Assembly: GCF_902833045.1 (NCBI RefSeq)
Contig: NZ_CADFDU010000001.1
Location: 1,071,927-1,135,926 of the forward strand
DNA from: Burkholderia sp. BCC0322
GTDB lineage: Bacteria > Pseudomonadota > Gammaproteobacteria > Burkholderiales > Burkholderiaceae
Length of the DNA: 64,000 nucleotides
Direction of reading: 5' to 3'
The notes below the pieces were generated by a model that ran no database searches, was not told where the DNA came from, and saw only the letters and a program-made list of their open reading frames with translations. Made by a program: the position numbers and the translations under genes. Numbering within the stretch: the first letter of the stretch is position 1; each line of letters starts with the position of its first letter. Shown here in pieces: positions 41,861 to 50,116 of this stretch.

Positions 41861-42379
41861 ATGTTCCATCGAATGAGTGCGGCCGCCGCTGCCGCCGTAT
41901 TGCTGCTGTCGGGTTGCGGTGCCTGGCAGTCCGTGTCGGACGCGTCGTCGAATGCGTATCGCGCCGTATTTTTCAAGCAGGTGAAGGTGCTCGACGTGGA
42001 TCTTTCCGCGCGCGCCGCACTGAACCCGGACGACGCAGGGCGGCCGACATCGGTGGCCGTTCGCGTCTATCAGTTGAAGGACCGCAAGCTGTTCGACGGG
42101 GCGTCGTACGACGATCTGTTGAAGAACGACCGGATGGTGCTTGCCCAGGATTTGCAGGCGGATATGTCGGCTGTTGTAAACCCCGGTGCTTCGTCGAGTT
42201 TGTCTCAGCCGATGCAACGCGAGACGGCGTATGTGGCGATCGTGGCGTTGTATCGCGTCCCCGGAGCCGCCGGAGACTGGAGACGAGTTATCGAGAAAAA
42301 GAAGCTTGATCCGGATAAGCCGTTACGCCTCGATCTGACGTCGAGCAGATTACTGATGACGGAGGACATGCCTAAGTGA
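41861..42379 (+). CDS. tssJ: T6SS outer-membrane lipoprotein TssJ
   Basis: 172 residues with a lipoprotein signal: MFHRMSAAAAAAVLLLSGCG, so Cys19 should be lipidated. The mature part has the transthyretin-like TssJ pattern (RPTSVAVRVYQLKDRKLFDG, PMQRETAYVAIVALYRV). It holds TssM at the outer membrane. GGAGG lies 5 bases before the ATG. With it the cluster has all 13 core tss genes. Confidence 0.94.
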   Translation: MFHRMSAAAAAAVLLLSGCGAWQSVSDASSNAYRAVFFKQVKVLDVDLSARAALNPDDAGRPTSVAVRVYQLKDRKLFDGASYDDLLKNDRMVLAQDLQADMSAVVNPGASSSLSQPMQRETAYVAIVALYRVPGAAGDWRRVIEKKKLDPDKPLRLDLTSSRLLMTEDMPK

Positions 42380-43140
42380 AAGTCGCGCAATCTATTCTGA
42401 GTGGGAGCAAGCCCTTCGGGTTCTCTAAACAGCTAGGACTGGCAATTTGGCTTGGCGCCATCGTGTCCGTTCGCGTGGCGGCTCAAGATTTACCGTCCCC
42501 ACTCATCGTGCCCCTCGCTGGAAAGCCCGAAGACTTTGTTCCAAAGGGCTGGAAGCTCGAATTTGAGACGAAGGGCGATCTGAACGGCGATGGCCGCGAC
42601 GATCTTGCGCTGGTTCTGCGTGACAATGATCCCGAGAACGTGATATCTGATGACGGCATGTGCGAGAGTCCGTTCGACGCGAATCCGCGCATCCTTGTCG
42701 TCGCCTTTGCACAGCCAGATGGGCAGTACGCTCTCGCGCTGCGAAACGAAACGCTGATACCGACCCGGGAATCACCGTGTCTGGCGGATGCGCTGGAAGA
42801 GGGGAACGTGAGCATCGACCGGGGTACGTTGCAGGTCAGGCTGGGTCGCTTTGCCAGCGCTGGGAGTTGGGAAATGGGATCGACCACCTATACGTTTCGG
42901 TGGCAGGATCGGAATTTCATGCTGATCGGCTATGACAACTTCTCGGTGATGCGTAATACGGGCGCCGTGCGTACGCTCAGTGTGAACTACTCGACGGGCA
43001 AGGCCAAAATGTCGATCGGGCGTGTATCCGACGACCGCGAACGCACTCGATGGGTAAAGCTGCACGCGCCGCGTCGCTGGACGCTCGACCAAGTCGGCGA
43101 TGGGTTCGAATTAGCCCAGTCGTTGCCGACAGTCGAATAA
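42376..43140 (+). CDS. Periplasmic protein with calcium-loop motif, unknown, end of T6SS operon
   Basis: 254 residues from GTG 42376, which overlaps the tssJ stop. A signal-peptide-like segment (about 18-36; LGLAIWLGAIVSVRVAA) is followed by a mature domain with a calcium-loop or FG-GAP-like motif DLNGDGRDDLALVL (about 67-80) and beta-rich repeats (TYTFRWQDRNFMLIGYDN). GC is about 55%, lower than the tss genes around it, like the effector cassette. It is co-transcribed with the T6SS and ends it. It could be an immunity protein or an envelope accessory; no family is recognised with confidence. Confidence 0.68.
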   Translation: MKVAQSILSGSKPFGFSKQLGLAIWLGAIVSVRVAAQDLPSPLIVPLAGKPEDFVPKGWKLEFETKGDLNGDGRDDLALVLRDNDPENVISDDGMCESPFDANPRILVVAFAQPDGQYALALRNETLIPTRESPCLADALEEGNVSIDRGTLQVRLGRFASAGSWEMGSTTYTFRWQDRNFMLIGYDNFSVMRNTGAVRTLSVNYSTGKAKMSIGRVSDDRERTRWVKLHAPRRWTLDQVGDGFELAQSLPTVE

Positions 43141-43184
43141 TCATTCATGCAGGTTTGCGTAGCGTCACCGCGACACCATGTCTC

Positions 43185-43222
43185 GCGGCCCATGCCGCCG
43201 GATACCCGGCGGCATGGGCCGC
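43185..43222. terminator. Bidirectional terminator hairpin between the T6SS operon and catC
   Basis: A perfect 17-bp stem (43185-43201 with 43206-43222) closes a 4-nt ATAC loop, placed between the convergent T6SS operon end (43140) and catC end (43231). There is no long T-run, but the stem is very stable. Confidence 0.75.
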
Positions 43223-43230
43223 TGCCGGAA

Positions 43231-43521
43231 TTACCGATCGTCTTCCCGCACCGAAGACGGATGCCGGCACAGCGCCCGCACTTCCATCTCCATATACGGA
43301 AACAGCGGCAACTGGCTGAGCACGTCATGCAGCTGCTGCACACTTTCGACGTCGAAGATGCTGACATTTGCATACTGTCCGGCGATCCGCCATAGATGCC
43401 GCCAGGTCCCTTCGTTCATCAGCCGCTGGCACATCGCCTTTTCTTCCGCCTTCAGCGTGGCCGCCTTGACCGGATCCATGTCCGTCGGCAGGCGAACGGT
43501 CATTTCCACATGAAACAGCAT
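43231..43521 (-). CDS. catC: Muconolactone delta-isomerase CatC
   Basis: 96 residues, the full length of this small family: MLFHVEMTVRLPTDMDPVKA, LMNEGTWRHLWRIAGQYANV, HDVLSQLPLFPYMEMEV. It converts muconolactone to 3-oxoadipate enol-lactone in the catechol branch of the beta-ketoadipate pathway. It is the last gene of the leftward catB-catA-catC operon, 43 bp after catA. The next pathway gene (enol-lactone hydrolase) is not in the window. Confidence 0.95.
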   Translation of the reverse strand: MLFHVEMTVRLPTDMDPVKAATLKAEEKAMCQRLMNEGTWRHLWRIAGQYANVSIFDVESVQQLHDVLSQLPLFPYMEMEVRALCRHPSSVREDDR

Positions 43522-43564
43522 GCTGCACTCCTTGTGTTGTCGATTCGTCGAACGGGAAGGCCGC

Positions 43565-44467
43565 TCAGGCCTGCGCGCGGGCCCGCTCGACTTCGCTCGC
43601 CGGCACGTCCTGCTTTTCCTTGAGCAGCGAGAAATCGAAGTCGATCAGCGCGAACGGCCCGTCGACGCCATACGGCTTGCCTTCCGCGCCTTCGGCCTGC
43701 TTCACCGGCGGGATCAACCCGTCGCGCGTCGCGAAGGCGAAGTCGTCCCACAGATGCGGATCGCCATCGATGTTGATCTGCGTCGTCAGCTTACGATAAC
43801 CGTCCGCCGAAACGAAGAAGTGAATGTGCGCCGGGCGATGGCCGTGGCGGCCGAGCTGGTCGAGCAGCTGCTCGGTCTTGCTGCCCGGCGGCACGCTGTA
43901 GCCGACCGGCAGCACGCTGCGGAAGCTGTAGCGGCCTTCGGCATCGGTGCGGATCGAGCGGCGCAGGTTGAATGCGGGCTGCGATTGATCGAAGTACGAG
44001 TAGTTGCCGAGATGGTTCGCGTGCCATACCTCGACCAGTGCGTTCGCGATCGGCGCGCCATCCTGGCCGAGCACTTGGCCGCGCATGATCAGCGTCTGGC
44101 CCGGATCGCTGCCGTCGTCGAGACGCGCATGGCCGACCGATTCCGGCGCACCGGCGACATACAGCGGCCCTTCGATCGTGCGCGGCGTGCCGCCCTGGAT
44201 GCCGGCCTTTTCCTCGGCTTCGTCCATGCGCACGTCGAGGAAGCGCTCGAGGCCGAGGCCCGCGGCGATCAGCCCGAATTCGCGGCCGGCTTCGTTCAGG
44301 TAGTTCAGCGCCGTCCAGAATTCGCTCGGCTGCACGTCGAAGTCCTCGATCGTGTAGCAGATGTCCTTCACGATCCGGTTGACGATCGCGCGCACGCGCG
44401 GGTTGCCCGGCTTCTCGGCGGCGTCGTCGAAGGTCTTCAGCAGTGCATCGATGGCTTGCTTGTCCAT
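43565..44467 (-). CDS. catA: Catechol 1,2-dioxygenase CatA
   Basis: 300 residues. Iron ligands of intradiol dioxygenases are visible: Tyr in EGPLYVAG, Tyr in GNYSYFDQSQPAF, and two His in HRPAHIHFFVSADGY. The N-terminal helical dimer domain (about 1-100) is present. It opens the catechol ring between the hydroxyls to give cis,cis-muconate. It sits between catB and catC in one operon, matching the reaction order. Confidence 0.96.
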   Translation of the reverse strand: MDKQAIDALLKTFDDAAEKPGNPRVRAIVNRIVKDICYTIEDFDVQPSEFWTALNYLNEAGREFGLIAAGLGLERFLDVRMDEAEEKAGIQGGTPRTIEGPLYVAGAPESVGHARLDDGSDPGQTLIMRGQVLGQDGAPIANALVEVWHANHLGNYSYFDQSQPAFNLRRSIRTDAEGRYSFRSVLPVGYSVPPGSKTEQLLDQLGRHGHRPAHIHFFVSADGYRKLTTQINIDGDPHLWDDFAFATRDGLIPPVKQAEGAEGKPYGVDGPFALIDFDFSLLKEKQDVPASEVERARAQA

Positions 44468-44498
44468 GTGTGTCTCCGGTTTCGGTTGTCGTGTGGGG

Positions 44499-45632
44499 TC
44501 AGCGGGCGTCGCGTCGCATCCGTTCGATGCGGGCCCAGTCGAAGGTGATGCCGAGGCCGGGCGTCACCGGCAGGTGCAGCTTGAAATCCTCGTAGCGCAG
44601 CGGCTCGACGAGGATCTCCTCGGTGAGCAGCAACGGGCCGAACAGCTCGGTGCCCCATTTCAGCGAGTCGAACGTGCTGAACAGTTGCGCGGACGCCATC
44701 GTGCCGGCCGCGCCCTCGAGCATCGTGCCGCCGTACAGTTCGATGCCGGCCGCCGCCGCGATCGACGCGACGCTCGCGGCACCCTGCAGGCCGCCCGATT
44801 GCGCGATCTTCACCGCGAACACGTCGGCCGCGCGATCCTGCGCGAGCGCGAATGCATCGACGGGGCCGTGCAGCGCCTCGTCGGCCATGATCGGCACTTG
44901 CGCCAGTTGCGTGAGGCGTTTCAGCCCCGCGCGGTTGGTCGCGGCGATCGGCTGCTCGACGAGGCTCACGCCGGCTTCCGCAAGCCGTGCGCCGGCCCAG
45001 ATTGCGTCGGTTTCGCTCCATGCCTGGTTCACGTCGACGCGCACGTCGCCGCGCGCGCCGAGCGCGCGCTTGATCGCGATCACGTGCGCGACGTCGTCGG
45101 CCACCGCGTTCGAGCCGATCTTCAGCTTGAACGCACGGTGGCGACGCGCGTCGAGCATCGCTTCGGCTTCCGCGATGTCGCGCTGCGTGTCGCCGCTCGC
45201 GAGCGTCCATGCGACATCGACCGCATCGGTCCGGCGGCCGCCGAACAGCTCGGACAGCGGCACGCCGAGGCGGCGCGCCTGCGCGTCGAACAGCGCGGTC
45301 TCGATCGCGCACTTCGCGAAGCGGTTGCCCTGGAACAGCTTGCGGGCGCGCGCCAGCGCAGCGCCCGGGCGGGTCGCGTCCATGCCCTGCAGCAGCGGCG
45401 CGAAGTAGGTGTCGATGTTGACCTTGATGCTTTCGGGGCTCTCCTCGCCGTACGCGAGGCCGCCGATGGTCGTCGCCTCGCCGACGCCTTCGATACCGTC
45501 CGTGCATCGAACTCGGACCAGCACGAGGGTCTGGCAATTCATCGTGGCGACCGATAATTTGTGGGGCCTGATCGTCGGCACATCGACGAGCAGCGTCTCG
45601 ATGCGTTCGATGGTGGCGGCAGTTGCTATCAT
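44499..45632 (-). CDS. catB: Muconate cycloisomerase CatB
   Basis: 377 residues from ATG 45632, with AGGAGG 7 bases upstream; the open frame extending to 45707 overlaps the promoter and is not used. Enolase-superfamily residues are visible: the KxK pair in FKLKIGSN, metal ligands in DVNQAWSE, VEQPI and ADEALHGPVD. It turns cis,cis-muconate into muconolactone. It is the first gene of the cat operon and is divergent from catR. Confidence 0.95.
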   Translation of the reverse strand: MIATAATIERIETLLVDVPTIRPHKLSVATMNCQTLVLVRVRCTDGIEGVGEATTIGGLAYGEESPESIKVNIDTYFAPLLQGMDATRPGAALARARKLFQGNRFAKCAIETALFDAQARRLGVPLSELFGGRRTDAVDVAWTLASGDTQRDIAEAEAMLDARRHRAFKLKIGSNAVADDVAHVIAIKRALGARGDVRVDVNQAWSETDAIWAGARLAEAGVSLVEQPIAATNRAGLKRLTQLAQVPIMADEALHGPVDAFALAQDRAADVFAVKIAQSGGLQGAASVASIAAAAGIELYGGTMLEGAAGTMASAQLFSTFDSLKWGTELFGPLLLTEEILVEPLRYEDFKLHLPVTPGLGITFDWARIERMRRDAR

Positions 45633-45705
45633 GCGATTCCTCCTGTTGGTGCACATGGTAGGAATTCCCGCCCCGCGTCGTCCAACACTCTTTCCGACTA
45701 CTTCC

Positions 45706-45720
45706 ATACCTTTGAGGCAT
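45706..45720. promoter_or_regulatory. Putative CatR binding site (T-N11-A type)
   Basis: ATACCTTTGAGGCAT is an imperfect inverted repeat (ATACC / GGCAT) in the 91-bp region between divergent catB and catR, just before the catR start. It fits the LysR-type site, where CatR bound to muconate activates catB and represses catR. Confidence 0.5.
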
Positions 45721-45723
45721 GAA

Positions 45724-46614
45724 ATGGAATTGCGTCAGCTCCGCTACTTCATCGCCGTCGCCGAGGAAATGAACATCACGCGGGCGGCGGAGCGGCTGCA
45801 CATGACGCAGCCGCCGCTGAGCCGCCAGCTCCAGGCGATCGAGGACGAGATCGGATTGCCGCTGTTCGAGCGCGGTGCACGGCCGCTGAAACTGACGGAT
45901 GCGGGGCGCGTGTTCTACGCGCAGGCGAAGCGCCTCGTCGACCAGGCCGACGAGCTCGGCCCGCTGACGCGGCGGCTCGCGCAGCTGTCGGAGCGGATCG
46001 TGATCGGCTTCGTGCCGTCGACGCTGTACGGTGCGCTGCCGGACGTGATCCGCGCGTTTCGCGAGGCGCAGCCGGACGTCGAACTGTCGCTGATCGAAAT
46101 GTTCACGCTGGAGCAGCTCGGCGCGCTGAAGGGCGGCCGGATCGACGTGGGCTTCGGCCGGCTGCGGTTCGACGACGACCAGCTCGTGCGCGAGGCGCTG
46201 ATCGAGGAAAAGCTGATCGCGGCGCTGCCGGTCGGGCATCCGCTTGCCGATCTCGACCGGCCGCTCGCGCTCGCGGATATCGCGAACGAGACGCTGATCG
46301 TCTATCCGAGCACGCCGCGGCCGAGCTTCGCGGACCAGCAGCTATCCGCGTTGCGCGACGGCGGGCTGGTGCCGGCGGCCGTCCATGAGGTGCGCGAATT
46401 GCAGACGGCGCTCGGGCTCGTCGCCGCGAAAGTCGGCGTGTCGCTGGTGCCGGAGAGCGTGGAGGGCGTGCGCGTGAGGGGCGTCGTCTACCGGCGCCTG
46501 CCGGAGCCGACCGCGACGTCGCCGATCATCATGAGCCGCCGGCTGCACGGCGAAAGCGCCGCGACGGCCGCGTTCTGCGCGATTGCGCGGGAAATGTTCG
46601 CGCCGGCGGCGTAA
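45724..46614 (+). CDS. catR: LysR-family regulator CatR
   Basis: 296 residues starting MELRQLRYFIAVAEEMNITR, the standard CatR/BenM-type LysR beginning, with RLHMTQPPLSRQLQAIEDEI as the recognition helix region. The effector domain includes IGFVPSTLYGALPDVIRAFR. It is divergent from catB and should activate the cat operon with muconate. The open frame upstream (from 45409) lies in the catB antisense strand and is discarded. Confidence 0.92.
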   Translation: MELRQLRYFIAVAEEMNITRAAERLHMTQPPLSRQLQAIEDEIGLPLFERGARPLKLTDAGRVFYAQAKRLVDQADELGPLTRRLAQLSERIVIGFVPSTLYGALPDVIRAFREAQPDVELSLIEMFTLEQLGALKGGRIDVGFGRLRFDDDQLVREALIEEKLIAALPVGHPLADLDRPLALADIANETLIVYPSTPRPSFADQQLSALRDGGLVPAAVHEVRELQTALGLVAAKVGVSLVPESVEGVRVRGVVYRRLPEPTATSPIIMSRRLHGESAATAAFCAIAREMFAPAA

Positions 46615-46838
46615 GGGCACGCCGATTGGGCATTACTGCAACTAACGGTCGGGTTGGGGGTATCCGGTCAAATGCACATCAGGGCGGCACGAGGCGATGT
46701 TGTTCGGCACGGGCGGCGCGGCGCGCCCTCTGGTGTCGGCCGGGCAGGCCTGCAAGCCGGAAGCCGGCAAACAGTCGGTCGTGCCCCCGGCCCTTGATCC
46801 AGCTGGCCTTCGATTCACCGAGCCGGACCAGCGCCCGC

Positions 46839-47798
46839 CTACTGCTTCCCGCCGAGCGTCTCCGACGGCGATTCCCCGAATTTCTCCCGATAAGCGATCG
46901 CGAACCGCCCGAGGTGCGTAAACCCGCAATCGAGCGCGATATCGGCAATGCGCCGGTCTGACGCCGCGCCGCGCAACAGCTCGCGCGCATGGTCGAGCCG
47001 CGTCGCGCGCAGGTATTGCATCGGGCTCGTCCCGCGGAACTGCAGAAACGCGTCGCGCAGCGTCCGCTCCGGCACGTTGGCGGCGCGGACGATATCGGCG
47101 AGTTGCAGCGGCTGCGCGTAATGCGCGTTCACGAACTCCTGCGCGCGCCGTACGAAGCCGGGCGCCGGGTCGCGGTGCGACGCGTGTAGTACGGACGGCG
47201 GGTGGCCTTCGATCAGCAGGTCGATCAGCAGGTGCTCGAGTTGCGACGCGACGCGCGGGTTCGCGTTCGCGCGTTCGAGCAGTTCGGGCGAACGCGCGAC
47301 GAGCATCAGTTGCTGGCGCCATGCGGCGAGCGCGGCGTCGCTGATATGCAGCACGGGGTCGAGCGTCGCGCGCGGGTCGCCGGTCAGCGAGCCGACGGTC
47401 GCCGCGTCGATGCGCAGCACGAACTGCTCGCAATCGGCGGACAGCACCGCGTCGAAGCGCTCGCCGGGCGCGCACAGCACGCCGGTCTGGCCGTCGACCC
47501 CGAGCTGCCGCCCCATCGCGCGCACCTCGGCCTGGCCGGACAGGCAGAACATCAGCAGGTAATAGCCGTCGACCGCGTCGACCTGCACGCGCATCGCGTC
47601 GCCGAACGCGATCGTGCCGATCCCGAGCCCGCCGAGCCTGACGAAATCCATATGCGACGCCCCGTGCACGCGGCCGTTCGGCAGCAGCGCGTGCGGCTGC
47701 ATCACGCGCGAGATCCGCTCGCGCGTCTCGTCGAGATCGCGGGATTCGAACAGCCGGTGCGCGCGCAGCGCGAGCGGCTCGAACGATGTTGGGGACAT
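46839..47798 (-). CDS. andR: AraC/XylS-family regulator of anthranilate genes (AndR-like)
   Basis: 319 residues from ATG 47798; AGG lies 9 bases upstream, and ATG 47804 is an alternative. An N-terminal sensing domain (AraC_binding_2-like; [20 protein letters not shown]) is followed by a C-terminal AraC helix-turn-helix ([40 protein letters not shown]). It is divergent from the anthranilate dioxygenase operon, the position of andR in B. cepacia, and should activate it with anthranilate. The symbol is by context. Confidence 0.85.
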   Translation of the reverse strand: MSPTSFEPLALRAHRLFESRDLDETRERISRVMQPHALLPNGRVHGASHMDFVRLGGLGIGTIAFGDAMRVQVDAVDGYYLLMFCLSGQAEVRAMGRQLGVDGQTGVLCAPGERFDAVLSADCEQFVLRIDAATVGSLTGDPRATLDPVLHISDAALAAWRQQLMLVARSPELLERANANPRVASQLEHLLIDLLIEGHPPSVLHASHRDPAPGFVRRAQEFVNAHYAQPLQLADIVRAANVPERTLRDAFLQFRGTSPMQYLRATRLDHARELLRGAASDRRIADIALDCGFTHLGRFAIAYREKFGESPSETLGGKQ

Positions 47799-47898
47799 GG
47801 GCATCAGCCTGATTGTGGGCGGCGCGCTTCGATCCGACGAATGGGTCTCGATCAAATGCCGCATCGTGCGTGCCGCCATGCTAGCTCAGAAATCCGCC

Positions 47899-47933
47899 GA
47901 AAGTGGATATTGCACCGCCGCAATCGCACTTTC
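47899..47933. promoter_or_regulatory. Nested inverted repeat in the andR-andAc region
   Basis: GAAAGTG (47899) pairs with CACTTTC (47927), and inside it ATTGC (47909) pairs with GCAAT (47920). The element lies 101 bp from the andR start and 77 bp from the andAc start. It could be a regulator site or a message structure. Confidence 0.4.
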
Positions 47934-48009
47934 CGGATAGACGGCGAATATTAGCCTTTCAAAAATGGACCCCATCTTATTAATGCAACGGATCAACAAG
48001 GAGTCCGAC

Positions 48010-49281
48010 ATGGAGCAGACAGAATCGCCCGTCGTGTTCGCCGCGCGCGGCGACGCGTCCGACGTGAGCTTTCCGCACGACGACGGCTCGCGCGTGCCGT
48101 ACAAGGTGTTCAGCTCGCAGGCCGTCTACGAACGCGAGCAGGAACGCATCTTCCGCGGGCCGACGTGGAACTTCGTCGCGCTGGAAGCGGAAATCCCGAA
48201 CGCCGGCGACTTCAAGAGCACGTTCGTCGGCGACACGCCGGTCGTCGTCACGCGCGCCGAGGACGGCACGCTCGCCGCATGGGTGAACCGTTGCGCACAC
48301 CGCGGCGCGCAGGTGTGCCGCAAGTCGCGCGGCAACGCGAGCTCGCACACGTGCGTGTATCACCAGTGGAGCTTCGACAACACGGGCAACCTGCTCGGCG
48401 TGCCGTTCCGGCGCGGCCAGAAGGGGATGACCGGGATGCCGGCGGATTTCGATCCGAAGCAGCACGGGCTGCGCAAGCTGCGCGTCGACAGCTATCGCGG
48501 GCTGGTGTTCGCCACTTTCAGCGACGACGTGATGCCGCTGCCCGACTACCTCGGCGAGCAGATGCGCCCGTGGATCGACCGGATCTTCCACAAGCCGATC
48601 GAGTATCTCGGCTGCACGCGCCAGTATTCGAAGTCGAACTGGAAGCTGTACATGGAGAACGTGAAGGATCCGTATCACGCGAGCATGTTGCACCTGTTCC
48701 ATACGACCTTCAACATCTTCCGCGTCGGGATGAAGGCGCGCTCGATTCCGGACGCGAACCACGGGCTGCACAGCATCATCACGGTGACGAAGACGAACGA
48801 CGACACGTCGGCCGCGTACAAGCAGCAGAACATCCGCTCGTTCGACGAGGGCTTCCACCTCGAAGACGAATCGATCCTGGATCTCGTGTCGGAATACGAC
48901 GAGGACTGCACGAACCATATCCAGCCGATCTTCCCGCAGCTCGTGATCCAGCAGATCCACAACACGCTGGTTGCACGACAGATCCTGCCGAAGGGCCCCG
49001 ACAACTTCGAGTTGATCTTCCACTTCTTCGGCTATGCGGACGACACGCCCGAGCTGCGCGCGCTGCGCATCAAGCAGGCGAACCTCGTCGGGCCGGCCGG
49101 CTATATCTCGATGGAAGACACCGAAGCGACCGAGCTCGTGCAGCGCGGCACGGTGCGCGACGCCGATGCGACGTCGGTGATCGAGATGTCGCGCGGCAAT
49201 CCGGACCAGCAGGACACGGTGATCACCGAAAGCCTGATCCGCAAGTTCTGGGTCGGCTACCAGAAGCTGATGGGCTATTGA
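48010..49281 (+). CDS. andAc: Anthranilate 1,2-dioxygenase large (oxygenase alpha) subunit
   Basis: 423 residues from ATG 48010 with AAGGAG upstream; 15 further open codons upstream are non-coding. The Rieske cluster is complete (NRCAHRGAQVC, then HTCVYHQWSFD), and the mononuclear iron ligands are visible in KDPYHASMLHLFH. It hydroxylates anthranilate, releasing ammonia and CO2 to give catechol, which feeds catA in the neighbouring operon. It is the first gene of four (andAc-Ad-Ab-Aa), the order known for the three-component enzyme of B. cepacia. Confidence 0.93.
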   Translation: MEQTESPVVFAARGDASDVSFPHDDGSRVPYKVFSSQAVYEREQERIFRGPTWNFVALEAEIPNAGDFKSTFVGDTPVVVTRAEDGTLAAWVNRCAHRGAQVCRKSRGNASSHTCVYHQWSFDNTGNLLGVPFRRGQKGMTGMPADFDPKQHGLRKLRVDSYRGLVFATFSDDVMPLPDYLGEQMRPWIDRIFHKPIEYLGCTRQYSKSNWKLYMENVKDPYHASMLHLFHTTFNIFRVGMKARSIPDANHGLHSIITVTKTNDDTSAAYKQQNIRSFDEGFHLEDESILDLVSEYDEDCTNHIQPIFPQLVIQQIHNTLVARQILPKGPDNFELIFHFFGYADDTPELRALRIKQANLVGPAGYISMEDTEATELVQRGTVRDADATSVIEMSRGNPDQQDTVITESLIRKFWVGYQKLMGY

Positions 49282-49295
49282 AGCGGGAGCGAGAA

Positions 49296-49772
49296 ATGAC
49301 GGAAGACATGAAGACGTGGTTCGAGATTTACATGCTCCAGAACCGCTATATCGGGCACCTCGACAACGACCGGCTCGAACACTGGCCGGAAATGTTCACC
49401 GAGGACTGCACGTACGAAATCGTGCCGAAGGAAAACGCCGATCTCGGGCTGCCGGTCGGGATCGTCCACTGCACGAACCAGCGGATGCTGCGTGACCGCG
49501 TGGTGTCGCTGCGGCACGCGAACATCTACGAAGAGCATACGTACCGGCACATGACGTCGGGCCTGACGATCGTCGCCGAACGCGACGGCGAGATCGACAC
49601 CGAGAGCAACTACGTCGTCGTGCAGACGCGCAGCAACGGCGAATCGAACGTGTACCAGGCCGGCAAGTACTACGACACGGTCGTGCGCACGCCCGACGGG
49701 CTGCGCTACAAGACCAAGCGCGTGATCTACGACACGTCGCGCGTGCAGACGCTGCTCGCCACCCCGATCTGA
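49296..49772 (+). CDS. andAd: Anthranilate 1,2-dioxygenase small (beta) subunit
   Basis: 158 residues from ATG 49296 (MTEDMKTWFEIYMLQNRYIG), a Ring_hydroxyl_B/NTF2-like fold: HWPEMFTEDCTYEIVPKEN, SLRHANIYEEHTYRHMTSG. It supports the alpha subunit in the hexameric oxygenase and has no cofactor. It lies 14 bp after andAc and 17 bp before andAb. The long frame that starts inside andAc is a shadow. Confidence 0.92.
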   Translation: MTEDMKTWFEIYMLQNRYIGHLDNDRLEHWPEMFTEDCTYEIVPKENADLGLPVGIVHCTNQRMLRDRVVSLRHANIYEEHTYRHMTSGLTIVAERDGEIDTESNYVVVQTRSNGESNVYQAGKYYDTVVRTPDGLRYKTKRVIYDTSRVQTLLATPI

Positions 49773-49789
49773 CGAAGCAAGGAACCGAC

Positions 49790-50116
49790 ATGACCGAAGC
49801 AACGCTCGCCGAGTGGCACCCGCTCGGCGCTTACGACGAATTCACCGAAGACGAACCGGCCGCGCGTGTGGCCGGCCAGAAGCCGATCGCCGTGTTCCGG
49901 ATCGGCGACGAGCTGTTCGCGATGCACGACCTCTGCACGCACGGCCATGCGCGGCTGTCCGAAGGTTATGTGGAGGACGGTTGCGTCGAATGCCCGCTGC
50001 ACCAGGGGTTGATCGACATCCGCACCGGTGCGCCGAAATGCGCGCCGATCACGGAGCCGGTGAAGACCTATCCGATCCGGATCGTCGACGGGCAGGTGGA
50101 AGTCAATGTCGGCTGA
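49790..50116 (+). CDS. andAb: Anthranilate dioxygenase Rieske ferredoxin
   Basis: 108 residues with one Rieske 2Fe-2S site: Cys and His in DLCTHGHARLSEG, then CPLHQGLIDIRTG. It passes electrons from the AndAa reductase to the oxygenase. Its last 11 bases overlap andAa, so translation is coupled. AAGGA precedes the ATG. Confidence 0.93.
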   Translation: MTEATLAEWHPLGAYDEFTEDEPAARVAGQKPIAVFRIGDELFAMHDLCTHGHARLSEGYVEDGCVECPLHQGLIDIRTGAPKCAPITEPVKTYPIRIVDGQVEVNVG

